Positions 53,490-64,000 of a stretch of 64,000 bases of DNA are shown here, in pieces. Under the pieces are notes generated by a model, which ran no database searches, was not told the origin of the DNA, and saw nothing but the letters and a program-made list of their open reading frames with translations. Source of the DNA: Strongyloides papillosus (Eukaryota; Nematoda; Chromadorea; Rhabditida; Strongyloididae); the NCBI GenBank assembly GCA_005656395.1, contig SRSI01000068.1, positions 558,001-622,000 on the forward strand, read 5' to 3'. The position numbers and the translations under genes were made by a program. Positions within the stretch are counted from its first letter, which is position 1. Each line of letters opens with the position of its first letter.

Positions 53490-55661
53490 ATGTTTAGTAA
53501 TGGAGGGGGTTCGAATGTATTAGAGGAATCTTCACCAATGGAGTGTCCTATATGTAGAAATGAAATGATATCCCCAATGATATTTGGGACATGTTATCAT
53601 ACGTTATGTGATAAATGTTCTGCCACCGGAAAAAACGAGATAACATGTCCCTTATGTAAGACAAAAAACACAACACCACCAGAGGAGGATGAGGTGATGA
53701 AATATATAATTGAATGTTCAAAAGATGAGACAGATGTATGCGGTAATTGTGATTCGATAATTGCTCCAATGTACTTTTGTGAAACATGTTCTTTACCATT
53801 ATGTAGTCTTTGTCGTGTATCAACTCATATGGCAAAAATATTTGGTAAGCACACAATAATTCCACTCGAGGAAAGAGGTAAAATTAGAGGAAGTTTAATA
53901 TGCATGGAGCATGAACAGCCATATATTTTGTATAACCTTGATACTTCGCAATTATTATGCATCGGATGCTTCAATAAAACACCTAACGATGAAAGAGGTC
54001 AACTTGTTAATATTGATGTTGGACATAAAATTTGTAGTGAAAAGTTAGATGCAATTACCCAACACATTAAACGACTTCAAGAAGAGATTAAAGAGCATAT
54101 AGAAATGAGGAAGAGAATTCTTTTAGAGTTGAATGAAAATTATAAAAATTCCGAGAAATTGATTAACTATGAGTTTGATAAAGTTATTGAGAAAATTAAG
54201 GAAAAGAAAGAATCATCATTACGGGAACTACAAAATGAAAAAGAGATTAAGGAAGCTAAAATTAATGAACAACTTGAAACACTTATCCATTTACAATTTC
54301 CTATTAGACAAAATTTATTAACATCCACAATCTTTTGTTCTTACATCTCAAAATTAGATTTCCTCCATATGTATGACAAATTAATGAAAAAACTTAATGA
54401 AACTTCACATTGTGATATTGAAAAGCTAGAATTTACTAGTGAATTGACGTCTGGTAGTAATATTAATTTTAATGCAGTTTTTGATGATCCAACACATCAT
54501 AGTCAACCACCTGATCCTGAAATGGTTTTTCCCATCCTCCTACCATCAGTATCAAATGGACCATTTCTAAATATCTCAGACATTACCACAGAAAGCGAAG
54601 AATTACTAAGAAAAATTGAAATGCCACTAAAATCATTTTTCTTTGAATGTTCAAGTATATCTCACGAACTTCAGGAAGCCCAAAAAGACATTACCCAAAG
54701 AAGGTGCCTTATCAATGATACTACAATTGATAGTATGATTGACAAATGTAAAAATTTAAAAAATAAAATAGATAATCATATTTCATTAATTAAATCATAT
54801 CAACCAATACTTAGACAAATTTGGCAATCAAACTTAGATAATGTTAGAAGGGAACAATCAATATTTAAAACTAAATTAGAAGAATCCTCAACTCTTGGTG
54901 ATAATATTAATAATTTAACATTAACTGCTGAGAAGATAAAACCTTTCCTAGACTACTTAACTTCAGTTGTTTATACAGTAAACGAGAAATTAGTTAAACC
55001 ACCTGATTTGGCTCCAATGGAGAGGATATGCATGGAGATATGTACAATTGAACCTGATAGCAAGACGCGATGTGAAGCTATTGAGAAGGAAGAAGAAGCT
55101 AGAAGGCATGCTCAGGAACAAAAATCATGTAATGAGAAGATTGATTTTATGAATGCAACAGTAAAAAATTTAAAACATTCTAAGGATGGAATGAAGCGTA
55201 AACCTAAAAAGAAGACAAAAGCATTTCTATCAGATCATTCATGTATCTTAGCATCTGATGACAGAGATAGAAATTCATTTAAAGCTTATTCCTCAAAGAC
55301 AAGAACAAATACAATGAGTAGTTGTGAAAGCATGACATCTCTTCTTGACGATTCAGAGATTATTGCTTCATTGCGTTTAGGAGGTCTCTCTCCACACCAT
55401 CATGCGTCGATACAATCTATTTCTCCAACTACAGCTGTCCTTGAGGAGGAGGAACCCGACTCGATCCCTCCTACTCCTGATCATTTAAAGGAAATTGTTG
55501 AAACTCAAGGAAATAATACTTTATCTCCTCCATCAAGACCATCCTCTCAACTTGGCGGGGTAATAATGGATCCAAAGATAGTTAAACAAAAATTGTTAGC
55601 CGATATAAAAGAAAAAGTACCTCTTCAGCCAGCTGTTGGAGAGGATCTTAACGACTCTTAA
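53490..55661 (+). CDS. rnf-207: RING/B-box protein, RNF207 homologue
   Basis: TRIM-like protein; the mammalian RNF207 controls cardiac hERG potassium channels. Single exon, 723 residues. RING finger at about 19-57 (CPICRNEM...CYHTLCDKC...CPLCKT). B-box 1-like (CGNCDSI...YFCETCSLPLCSLCR...H) at about 85-120. A second B-box-like segment (CMEHEQPYILY...LLCIGCF) follows. A long coiled coil runs from about 190 to 270 and a helical region to about 560. The Ser/Pro-rich C terminus (about 590-723) is longer than in man and looks disordered. The phrases YFCETCSLPLC, EHEQPYILY and LLCIGCF match RNF207 rather than other TRIMs. Its RING could give E3 ligase activity. Head-to-tail with TMED10. Confidence 0.88.
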   Translation: MFSNGGGSNVLEESSPMECPICRNEMISPMIFGTCYHTLCDKCSATGKNEITCPLCKTKNTTPPEEDEVMKYIIECSKDETDVCGNCDSIIAPMYFCETCSLPLCSLCRVSTHMAKIFGKHTIIPLEERGKIRGSLICMEHEQPYILYNLDTSQLLCIGCFNKTPNDERGQLVNIDVGHKICSEKLDAITQHIKRLQEEIKEHIEMRKRILLELNENYKNSEKLINYEFDKVIEKIKEKKESSLRELQNEKEIKEAKINEQLETLIHLQFPIRQNLLTSTIFCSYISKLDFLHMYDKLMKKLNETSHCDIEKLEFTSELTSGSNINFNAVFDDPTHHSQPPDPEMVFPILLPSVSNGPFLNISDITTESEELLRKIEMPLKSFFFECSSISHELQEAQKDITQRRCLINDTTIDSMIDKCKNLKNKIDNHISLIKSYQPILRQIWQSNLDNVRREQSIFKTKLEESSTLGDNINNLTLTAEKIKPFLDYLTSVVYTVNEKLVKPPDLAPMERICMEICTIEPDSKTRCEAIEKEEEARRHAQEQKSCNEKIDFMNATVKNLKHSKDGMKRKPKKKTKAFLSDHSCILASDDRDRNSFKAYSSKTRTNTMSSCESMTSLLDDSEIIASLRLGGLSPHHHASIQSISPTTAVLEEEEPDSIPPTPDHLKEIVETQGNNTLSPPSRPSSQLGGVIMDPKIVKQKLLADIKEKVPLQPAVGEDLNDS

Positions 55662-58600
55662 TGATAAGGTTTTTTTTTCCGTTCTCTTTATTTCTTTATT
55701 ATCTAACTATTTGTATATATAAATATTTTTTTAGAAATATCTTTATTATTCTAATAAAATTTTATGATCTTAAAAGTTGTTCAAAGAAAACATAACATAT
55801 AAAAAGAGTTATCAGAAGGAAAAGTAGTTGATTTTGTCAATTAATGAGAATTAAAGCATTATAAATAGAAGGATATATTAAGAAGATTATTGAATTGAGT
55901 TAAAGATGACAATAAGTAAAGATGGAAAAATTCTCTCGCAATCATAAATACTTAATCATTTTGTAATGAGGATAAATATATAAAAGAGTTTCTAATGATA
56001 GTAGTTAAAGAAACAACACAATTAATCATTTAAATTTTGTACTTTTTCTTTATACTCAATTAAATAGACATTATATGTGCACTACTTTGAAGATATCATA
56101 ACTAATTTTAAAGTTTTTCCTATTTTTTCTTCAGGGTTCTACACTTTCATTATCGAGAATTTTTTCCTTTTTATATTGTTATCAAAATAATTCTTTTTAA
56201 GTATGAATTGTGTAGAAATAAAAAATGAGAATAAAATGTGATAGATTATTTATTAAAATATTTTATCTATCAATATTTAATAGTGCATCTTTTGTTACTT
56301 CATAAGGTCTTCATTTCATATCATATGGTATTTAGCAGTTAGGAAAATATTGTCAAAAATACACTTTTAACATTTTAAATTATTTTCTTTTTATTCATAC
56401 ACAATCAACTAACTTTTATAAACATTTTAACACTTACAATATATTATTATTATTAATATATTAAAAGTTTGTCTTTACATCTGTTTATATTAAAAAAACG
56501 TTATTTCAAACATTTTTATTCATATTTTAATAATTTATTTTCTATAACCTTTTTATTTCTTGATATTTTCCCACTAAACTACAAATAATTATATATTTGT
56601 GTTATAGTATTGTTAGTTAAAATTGTTAAAATGCTCGAATTATTGAAAATATAACTTATATATATTTAGATATATCTATATAAAGATAAATAATATTGTG
56701 TTTACTGTGATAATGATTAAAGCCTAAAGAACTACAACAACACTAACTCTTCGCCTACTTTCTTGGCCGAAAAGATTTTTAAATTTTTGACTGTTATACA
56801 ATTTTAACAGAAATTTTATCAAAGCTATCACTATCACATGCAATGGAAATATCTTTTGATTGTCTTATTTTTGTTTTGGGAGACAAATATCTAATGCATA
56901 TTAACAAATAGTTGGGGGTATAAATGTATAAAAATAAGAGAGGACATGACAAGAATTGTTATCATAAAATAACTTTTTCATTGACAATTGTTTTTAGAAT
57001 AAAATTATTTAATCCTCTTACTGTTATTTTTACTTTCCTTTTTTTATTTTACTTAGATTTTTATATAAAATAACAGACTTATCTCTTTTATATTAATTAA
57101 ATTCTTGACAATCTTTAAATTACAATCACTTTTTAGTTTAAGCTATCCATTCACCGAAACGACCTACTTTTTTAATTTACCAAAATGATTATAATACGTT
57201 TATAACGGATACACGGCACTCATTAAAGCTGATTAGCATATACACATTACTATGAAGCAATTTATGGCTAATATATAAAATAAATTTCTTTTCACTAATT
57301 TGAGATTATTACAACACTAGATGTTGTTTCATTATACCGTTATAATACTTTATGAATACATATACAAAGAGCAAACTCATTTTACTTCTATATATAAAAT
57401 TTTTTTTATTTAATATAAATCTCCTTTTAATGTCAAAATAAACCCAAAGATGACATAACTATTAAAAAGGCACTTTATAAAAAGTATTACTGTTGACATA
57501 AAAAGTAAATATATAAAATATCTTTTTTTTCCTCACTATTGAATCATTAAATACAATTGTAAAACAATCCAAAAATTTCTTTATAAAGATTTGCTCTTAT
57601 AAAGTACCATAATCTATAATTGATGAAATATAAATATATATTTAAATATACATAAAAACTTCTAACTATTTGTCTCTTCAAAATAATATCTCCTTAAGAA
57701 TATAAAGATTATTTTTTTTGTACATATTTTTTTTTCTCTCTTAACATTTTATCACATACATCTACACTAACTGAAATAACCCTTTTTGATTTTATATAAA
57801 AAGAAGAAAAAAATTTTTTAAAGATCTATTAATCTTTATAATATTTGTATAACTTATGTATGTTCTTGTTGTATTTAAATATATGATATTTAACCCTCTT
57901 TCTTCTTTAAATTTTAAATAAAAAAATCTCTTTTTTTTATCATTTTGTTTAATTTTCCTCTCCTCTATTTTATAAAGTTCACAAATTCTTCTATAATAAT
58001 TTTGTTGAATGGAGAATTGACATATAAATATCAATTTTATTATTTATTTTTTTTTCTGTAGTGTTCTTAAAATTTTATTTTTGATCAACATTTTTAGATT
58101 ATTACGCTGCATATATTTTACAATGTAAAGATCACTTTTTAAATTCAATTTCAATTTTTTAAAGACTTTTATTGTATTTATTTATTTGATAAGAAAGGGG
58201 AATAAATTTTATGTTGTCATGTTGATGTAGAATTATTTTCATTCATTTTATTACTAAGAGTTTCATTCATCTAAAATTTTTAAATCAGAAAGTTATTCAA
58301 GTTTTCAATAGTATACATATAAGTTAATCATGCATTTTACCTTTTGTTATCCATTGTTTAAACAGAAATGTCTAATACCTCAACATATTTCCAATTAATG
58401 TTTAACAGAGATGCCGTTACAAAAAGTTTTTAAGGTTCCCTGTGATGATAAATGATTTATTAGGGGGAAATACATCTTTCGTCAATTATATTTTCTTTTT
58501 CATAACACATAATATTCTTATATGTAAAGTGAATAAAACTTTAAAACTTGCTTTTTTTTAAACTTATTTTATTGGATATCTCATTTAACAGGTGATTGGG

Positions 58601-60391
58601 TGTGAAATTTACCCTACTATTTTGAATTTAACTTTTTATTACTCAAAAAAATGTGTAAAATATCACAAAAAAAAAGGTATTATATTTAATGTTATAATAT
58701 TTATTTTGCCTTTTTATTTATCTTTTTCCTTCCCGCCATATGTAACCCTATATTAATAAAGTATAAATTTCAACAATACATTATTTTTTGTTGTTAATTT
58801 AATTTCTAGTAACTTTTTATTATTAGTTTACTGTTCTACCTCTTTTTCTATTTATTTTTGTATTTAAAATGTAATAAAAATACTAATACATATTATCTGG
58901 ATATACATTATGTAACAATAAAAATATACATCGTAAAAGTTCCATAAACTTTTTGATGTTATTACTATTTATTGGTAGAACAAAGAGAAGAAGATTATGA
59001 TTTATCTCTAAAGTCATGATATTCTATTTATCATTCTTACTACTTAAACACATTAATCTTATCTTTATTTCCTCAAACAATTTTACAAGTACCTATATAT
59101 ATATTACACTCTTACAAATGTTTCAAAATGTAAATTTTTTCTTCAAACAACAAAAGCCCTTGGACCGACAAACTGATAATCATAGAGTCATTAATATTCT
59201 CATAAATGTCAAGTAATGATATACCTCTTCTAAAACATATGTAATATGTATATCATAAAATATATTATATCAATAAAAGAATCTCCTTCCTCCAAAAGTA
59301 ATGATGACAGATCAAGTTTTTAAATATTATCTAACTGATGGGAGTTGATATAATCATTTACATTTAAAAAGTATTGTCACTTTTTAATATACCTTTATAT
59401 TATGACAATATGTCTTCCAATATTACTCAATAACATATAATTTTTGATACTTTCTTATTGTTTTCTTCCAAATCCACTATGTAATTAACATTTCCATCTT
59501 ATTCCAACTCCATTTAACAGTTTTTATATTAAATTGATAAAGTAGTGTAATTTTCTGTTACCTAAGAACGAATATCTTATTATCATTCTTTTTTGATAAA
59601 TAATATAAATAGATATATACATAATTATTATTCCTCCTTTCTATTATTCTCCACCTGTTATTCTTTAACTTTACCCATCCTCAGGATAGGTATCAAATCT
59701 ATTATAAATAATCACTTGGTCATAAGTTGTGTTGTTATTTAACACTTCAAAGAATTTACCTACTAATATAATGCTATCAATTTATTTAACAGTTATTTTA
59801 CTTTTTCTTAAAACCTATATATTATCTTTTTTGTTACACATCTCATTTCCCCTGTTACTTACAAAACCACAATTCTTAAAATCAGTCCAATTAGAGGGAG
59901 AATGATTTATGGATATACAGATGACAAAATATGTCACTTTCAATACCCTCAATTACTCTTTTTTCTATTCCTCCTTTCCCTTCAAATCCTAATGTGGTTG
60001 GTCCTTTAATTGTGTCCTTTCATTTTAAAAAATAAATATTATTATTTGATGAAAAATGAATAACAGATGTAATGTAGGAGATGATGAAAAGAAAATCAAG
60101 GATTTATCTCCTTTACCTAATACATTTTTCTTTTTTTTATTCTTTTTTGACGGAACATATATCTTTTTTACAATTTAAATATAATATCCCCATTTTATCG
60201 GAAGCTTAATATTCTATCTATTTCAGATTTTTAATGCTCTCCAAATATTCAATCTAAAAAAATAAATATTATTTTTCTAAATTTAAAAAGTATTGACTAA
60301 AAATAAAATAAACATTTATATCTGGTGATTAAATTTTTTTATTATTTTTATCTATATATACCTATAATATATATAGAAAGAAAAATAGAAG
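55662..60391. other. Gene-poor region, 4.7 kb
   Basis: The longest gap in the window. Very A+T rich with long T runs; frames at 57792-58034 and 59016-59216 are hydrophobic or Lys/Asn noise. No RNA gene, repeat family or splice-bounded exon was recognised. It may hold distal promoter or 5' intron sequence of the gene at 60392. Confidence 0.55.
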
Positions 60392-61240
60392 ATGGATGAA
60401 AACAACTTAATTTGTAGGAAGATTGGTACAACAACTCAAAATAATGACTTGATTAAAACAACCATTATTCCACCGAAGGGAAGTACTAGTAGTAAGATAT
60501 CTTTTTCACAACGGGTTTTTAATTTTAAAAATGGTATTAGAAATCCAGAAAAAGATAGGATGGTGAATTCTGTTACTGACGGAAATTTGAAACATAAGGC
60601 AAGAGGTTTTGGTAGTCCATTTTCAAGGAAGAAAAGCAAGATGTATGGTTTGTTTGAGGGTAATAATAATGAGAAGGAAAGAAAAAATACAAAATACTAC
60701 TCAATGGATGCTATCAATGAAGGTACCTGGGAGAGTGATCCTGATTTTTTGATTGAACAACTCATTTCTATTGGTGAGGAAACACCAATTGTTGCGAGGT
60801 ATGTCAATCTATTATTCTTTTTTTAACCTTTTTATAAATGCTAAAATTTATTATATATCATTCAACATATTTAATCTTTAGTTATTCTTTTTTTTATTAC
60901 AATACCAAAATAACTAAATATTTATTTTTTTACCTCATAATCTATGATCACTCGATGTTATTTTGTTTATAGGAGTATACCAAAGGGTGCACCAGTTGTT
61001 GATACTAACTTCGAGGAGAAATCTCGCAGAAATTGTTTATTTGAACCAGAAATATATGATAAAATGTTAGCCGACTCATTAAAAGCTTGTGATCTACTTA
61101 AAGATCATCTTAATGATTGTGTTGGAACTATACGTGGGATGTCCCCACAAAGAACATTAACTAACAGTACTTATTCTAAAAGTCCTGCATCCAGTGATAT
61201 TAACTCAGAACATAGTTCAAACTCCTCAAAATTATATTAA
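60392..61240 (+). CDS. Orphan cytoplasmic protein, two exons
   Basis: Not recognised. Exons 60392-60798 and 60973-61240 join across a 174-nt intron in phase 2, giving 224 residues. The N-terminal third is basic and Ser/Thr-rich (KISFSQRVFNFKNGIRN, FGSPFSRKKSK). The middle has an acidic conserved-looking stretch (MDAINEGTWESDPDFLIEQL, then SIGEETPIVARSIPKGAPV). Then comes a helical segment with evenly spaced hydrophobics (YDKMLADSLKACDLLKDHLN) and a Ser-rich tail with likely phosphorylation sites (MSPQRT, SKSPASSD). No signal peptide or membrane span. Clean splice signals and non-random composition support a real gene with large flanking gaps. Confidence 0.65.
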
Positions 61241-64000
61241 AAAAAAGAAAAAAATCCCTTTATTTTACACTATATATCTCTTCGTTTTTATCTTTTTTTT
61301 ATGATAGAGATTTCACTTAAAACAGTCAAGGTGATAGTGGCATTTTAAATGAAAATGCTTCTTAAAATGTAATCTATTATTAAAAAAAGGATAAGAATAA
61401 TAGTAGTCATTTTAAAGTACTCTTTATTTTGTTGTTAACAAAAGCTTTTCTTTTAATATTTTATCTAATAATGTAAAAATTTTCGATCTCTTCAATTTTT
61501 AAAGTTTAAATAAATTTTTTGTTTTCTCTTTCTTATCTTTTCCCTGAATAATTATCAAAAGAAACGAAATATGAAGGATAACCGTTTGAAGTAATATTAT
61601 AATTTGTTACAAATTTATTGGATTTTTAATAAAATATTATCTTTGATATATTAAAACATACTTTACATAATTTTATTTAATATAATACATTTCATAGCTA
61701 AATGTTGTAAGAAAAATTAATTATAAAGGATATTTGTTTAATTTTCTTTATATAAATGTGTAACATTTCACTTCTACCAGATGTTTATACAAATATATAT
61801 TTAAAATGGAGATACATTTAATTATGGATCAAAAACTTTGACATGATTGAAAAGATGCATATATGTATTATATGAAGAGGGATGATAAATTTGACAGGAG
61901 TAGAAACTCCTTCACATAAACATTGATAAAATAAACGACAAGCACCATAATTAATTAATTTTTCTCATTCTTTTTCTTTGTCATTCTAAACAATATTAAA
62001 AATGTTTCATTATAAATAAGAAGAAAAATTTTTATTTTAAATAATCTTACAGTAAACTAGATTCATTTTTATTCTTTTTTTTTTGATAACGTCATCTAAT
62101 TTTTCTTTTTAAATCTAAAAAAAAGAAAACTAAAAAAATATATTCATATCTTTATTAAAAATAACAGTTTTTTATTATTTTTAGAAATTTTAATGAATGA
62201 GAATTATATACTTTTATTTTAATTTATTACCGTTAATAAATAGCTTTAACAAAAGTTATGATTCATAAATCCCATTTATGCAACCATAAAATGTAGATAT
62301 TATATAAAATTTATGAAAAGAAACAATATCCTTTCTTTATTTTTATTTCCTCCAAATTCTTAACTTCGAGTGTGTGAATGTTTTTATTAGGTAATATTTA
62401 TTATAGCATTTTTTTAATATAATTTATCACTTTTTATTTTTAAGGGAAATATTTTTATCAAATGCATGTAACTTTAAATATTATATTATAATATTTTTTA
62501 ACATTTTTTAGATACATTCATATGTTTGAGATTCAACATAAATATTTAATAATGTAAATATGACATGGTAATTCTGTAATTACTTAATTATTTATTTCAT
62601 TTCATAAGGTAGAGTTAGTTTTTTTTAAGTTTACTTTAATTTAAACAAATACTAAATAATTAGCTTTATTGAAGAAATATTAGTATTCTTAGAACATCTT
62701 TTGTTTGTTATTGTTTTAATTCATCAGATTACTTATACTTTAATTATTAGTCATGAAAAAATTCGTTTTATTTTAAAATCTTCACATTTAAATTTATGTT
62801 AAAAAATTGAAGTACCATTAATGTAGAATTATAAAAAAATCATTATAAATGAAATTATAGCTTTTCTTAAATACCCTATTTCCTTTATTTTTAGATAAAA
62901 ATCCGAATATATGAAACTAGAATTAATATATATACGTTTAATATGTAAAAGATACTTTTAACATAAAATCATATTTTCAAATTTGAAAAGCTTTTTTAGC
63001 AAAAAATTATACCATTTCCCTAGATATTATTATTTCGATTAACGTCCACAAAAATTTTATCAATTTTCATAAATACTATCATGTTATTCATATTTAAGTG
63101 AATGTAATGCCCCTACTTTTTTTAGTTTATAATGTCTATTTGCCTTTAGACTTTAATAACAATCAGAACTTTAAAGGGTATCTAACTCTGCTATAATACT
63201 ATAATATGCTTCATCGAATTAATTTCTTTTACCTATAAATAAAGGCAAGATACTTTTATTCCATTATTCTTTTAAAATTCTACAAATTTTAATAAAATTT
63301 TTTAAATTTATGAATTTAAAAATATGCAACAAACCAATAGAGATAATTCTAATACCACCCTTACATTAATCAAAAATGTCCCACGCATAATTTATTTTAA
63401 ATTCTGGTTTAATTTTATCACTCTAACAAAGTTATCCCCCATCTATATTTCTAATTTTTTATACAGAAAACTCGATAAAAAAATTTAAAGTAATATGTTA
63501 TTTAAGAAAGATTTTATGAATATTAAATAGTTCTTAATACTCTTCCTCATTTCAAAAGTTAAATTTAATTTTAATAAATATCGTCATTTTATTTTGTCTT
63601 CTGAGACCATTTATCATTGTTTTGCTCCTAAATCTATTTAAAATAAATTTTTTCCATACTGGAATTTAAATTTATAAATTTTTAACAAAAAAGAATAAAA
63701 TCATTTAAGTTTTCAGTTAAATGGTATTATATTTTGTTTAATAAAGTTAATTTGTATATATCCAAAGTTTATTCTGTAAATGATAAACGCCTATAAAACG
63801 ATATGATATATATATATTTCTTGACAACAAAATTTACTTCAAAAACTAACAGTATATATAAAAATTTTTGTAAACTAAATTTTAAAAATAGAGAAGTAAG
63901 TATATATATATTCTAAATTTAGCTAATCTTTTTAATCTTCCAAAATCCTTCTACAACTCCTCCTTCTCATCTCTTTTCATTAATTGTATAAAAATGCGTT
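61241..64000. other. Gene-poor right end, 2.8 kb
   Basis: A+T rich to the window edge; no ORF, RNA or repeat could be supported. Confidence 0.55.

Noticed and set aside
53500..53520. GGTTCGAAT, a tRNA T-loop look-alike
   Set aside because: It lies in the RNF207 coding start and no cloverleaf surrounds it; no tRNA gene was found in the window.
57792..58034. 80-codon minus-strand frame in the gene desert
   Set aside because: Lys/Ile/Phe-rich noise typical of A/T-rich DNA; no conserved motif.
59016..59216. 66-codon plus-strand frame in the gene desert
   Set aside because: Low-complexity hydrophobic sequence without support.

Overview
The window is eukaryotic nuclear DNA, very A+T rich, from a nematode. 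The best fit is a clade IV worm of the Strongyloides type. The basis is the tiny introns (most 38-52 nt), trans-splice-like acceptors just upstream of several start codons, a compact replication-dependent histone quartet with 3' stem-loops, the nematode-type H4 sequence (TYCEH), worm-like orthologues (RME-2, RNF-207, FZR-1, TOP-3) and a scatter of divergent F-box and M13 peptidase genes. The species call is inference; no rRNA, tRNA or mitochondrial marker is present.

Layout. 0-3.2 kb, all minus strand: a Tctex-type dynein light chain, succinyl-CoA ligase alpha subunit and an orphan membrane protein. 4.6-7.9 kb: a tandem pair of secreted M13 (neprilysin-like) genes, the first with an intact zinc site, the second with every main catalytic residue replaced. 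8.4-15.9 kb: conserved housekeeping genes (adenylate kinase, dihydrolipoamide dehydrogenase, the APC/C activator Cdh1/FZR1, topoisomerase III alpha). 18-24 kb: two F-box-type genes around a glycine-rich repeat protein. 25-28 kb: an LDL-receptor family gene closest to the yolk receptor RME-2. 28.6-30.1 kb: a secreted four-repeat protein. 30.7-33.7 kb: H2A/H2B and H4/H3 as two divergent pairs. 34.8-38 kb: a C2H2 zinc-finger gene with a decayed partial copy beside it, then a foldback repeat. 39-51 kb: sparse small genes (secreted Ig-like protein, F-box gene, small secreted peptide, zinc-finger-like ORF, His/Ser-rich protein, small heat-shock protein, coiled-coil orphan). 52-55.7 kb: TMED10 and RNF207 homologues in head-to-tail order, possibly an operon. 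55.7-64 kb: nearly empty except for one two-exon orphan gene.

Gene models were assembled by hand: reading frames were joined at GT..AG introns where phase, conserved protein sequence or start context supported it. Two introns (M13 gene 2 and RME-2) are exactly 45 nt with no stop, so a plain ORF reads through them. The housekeeping genes show no common pathway. The functional groupings are the histone quartet, the M13 pair and perhaps the TMED10/RNF207 pair.

No system without precedent was found. The items most worth a second look are the M13 enzyme/pseudoenzyme pair, the decayed zinc-finger copy, the nested foldback element, the shared histone promoter motif and the internally repeated orphan proteins.
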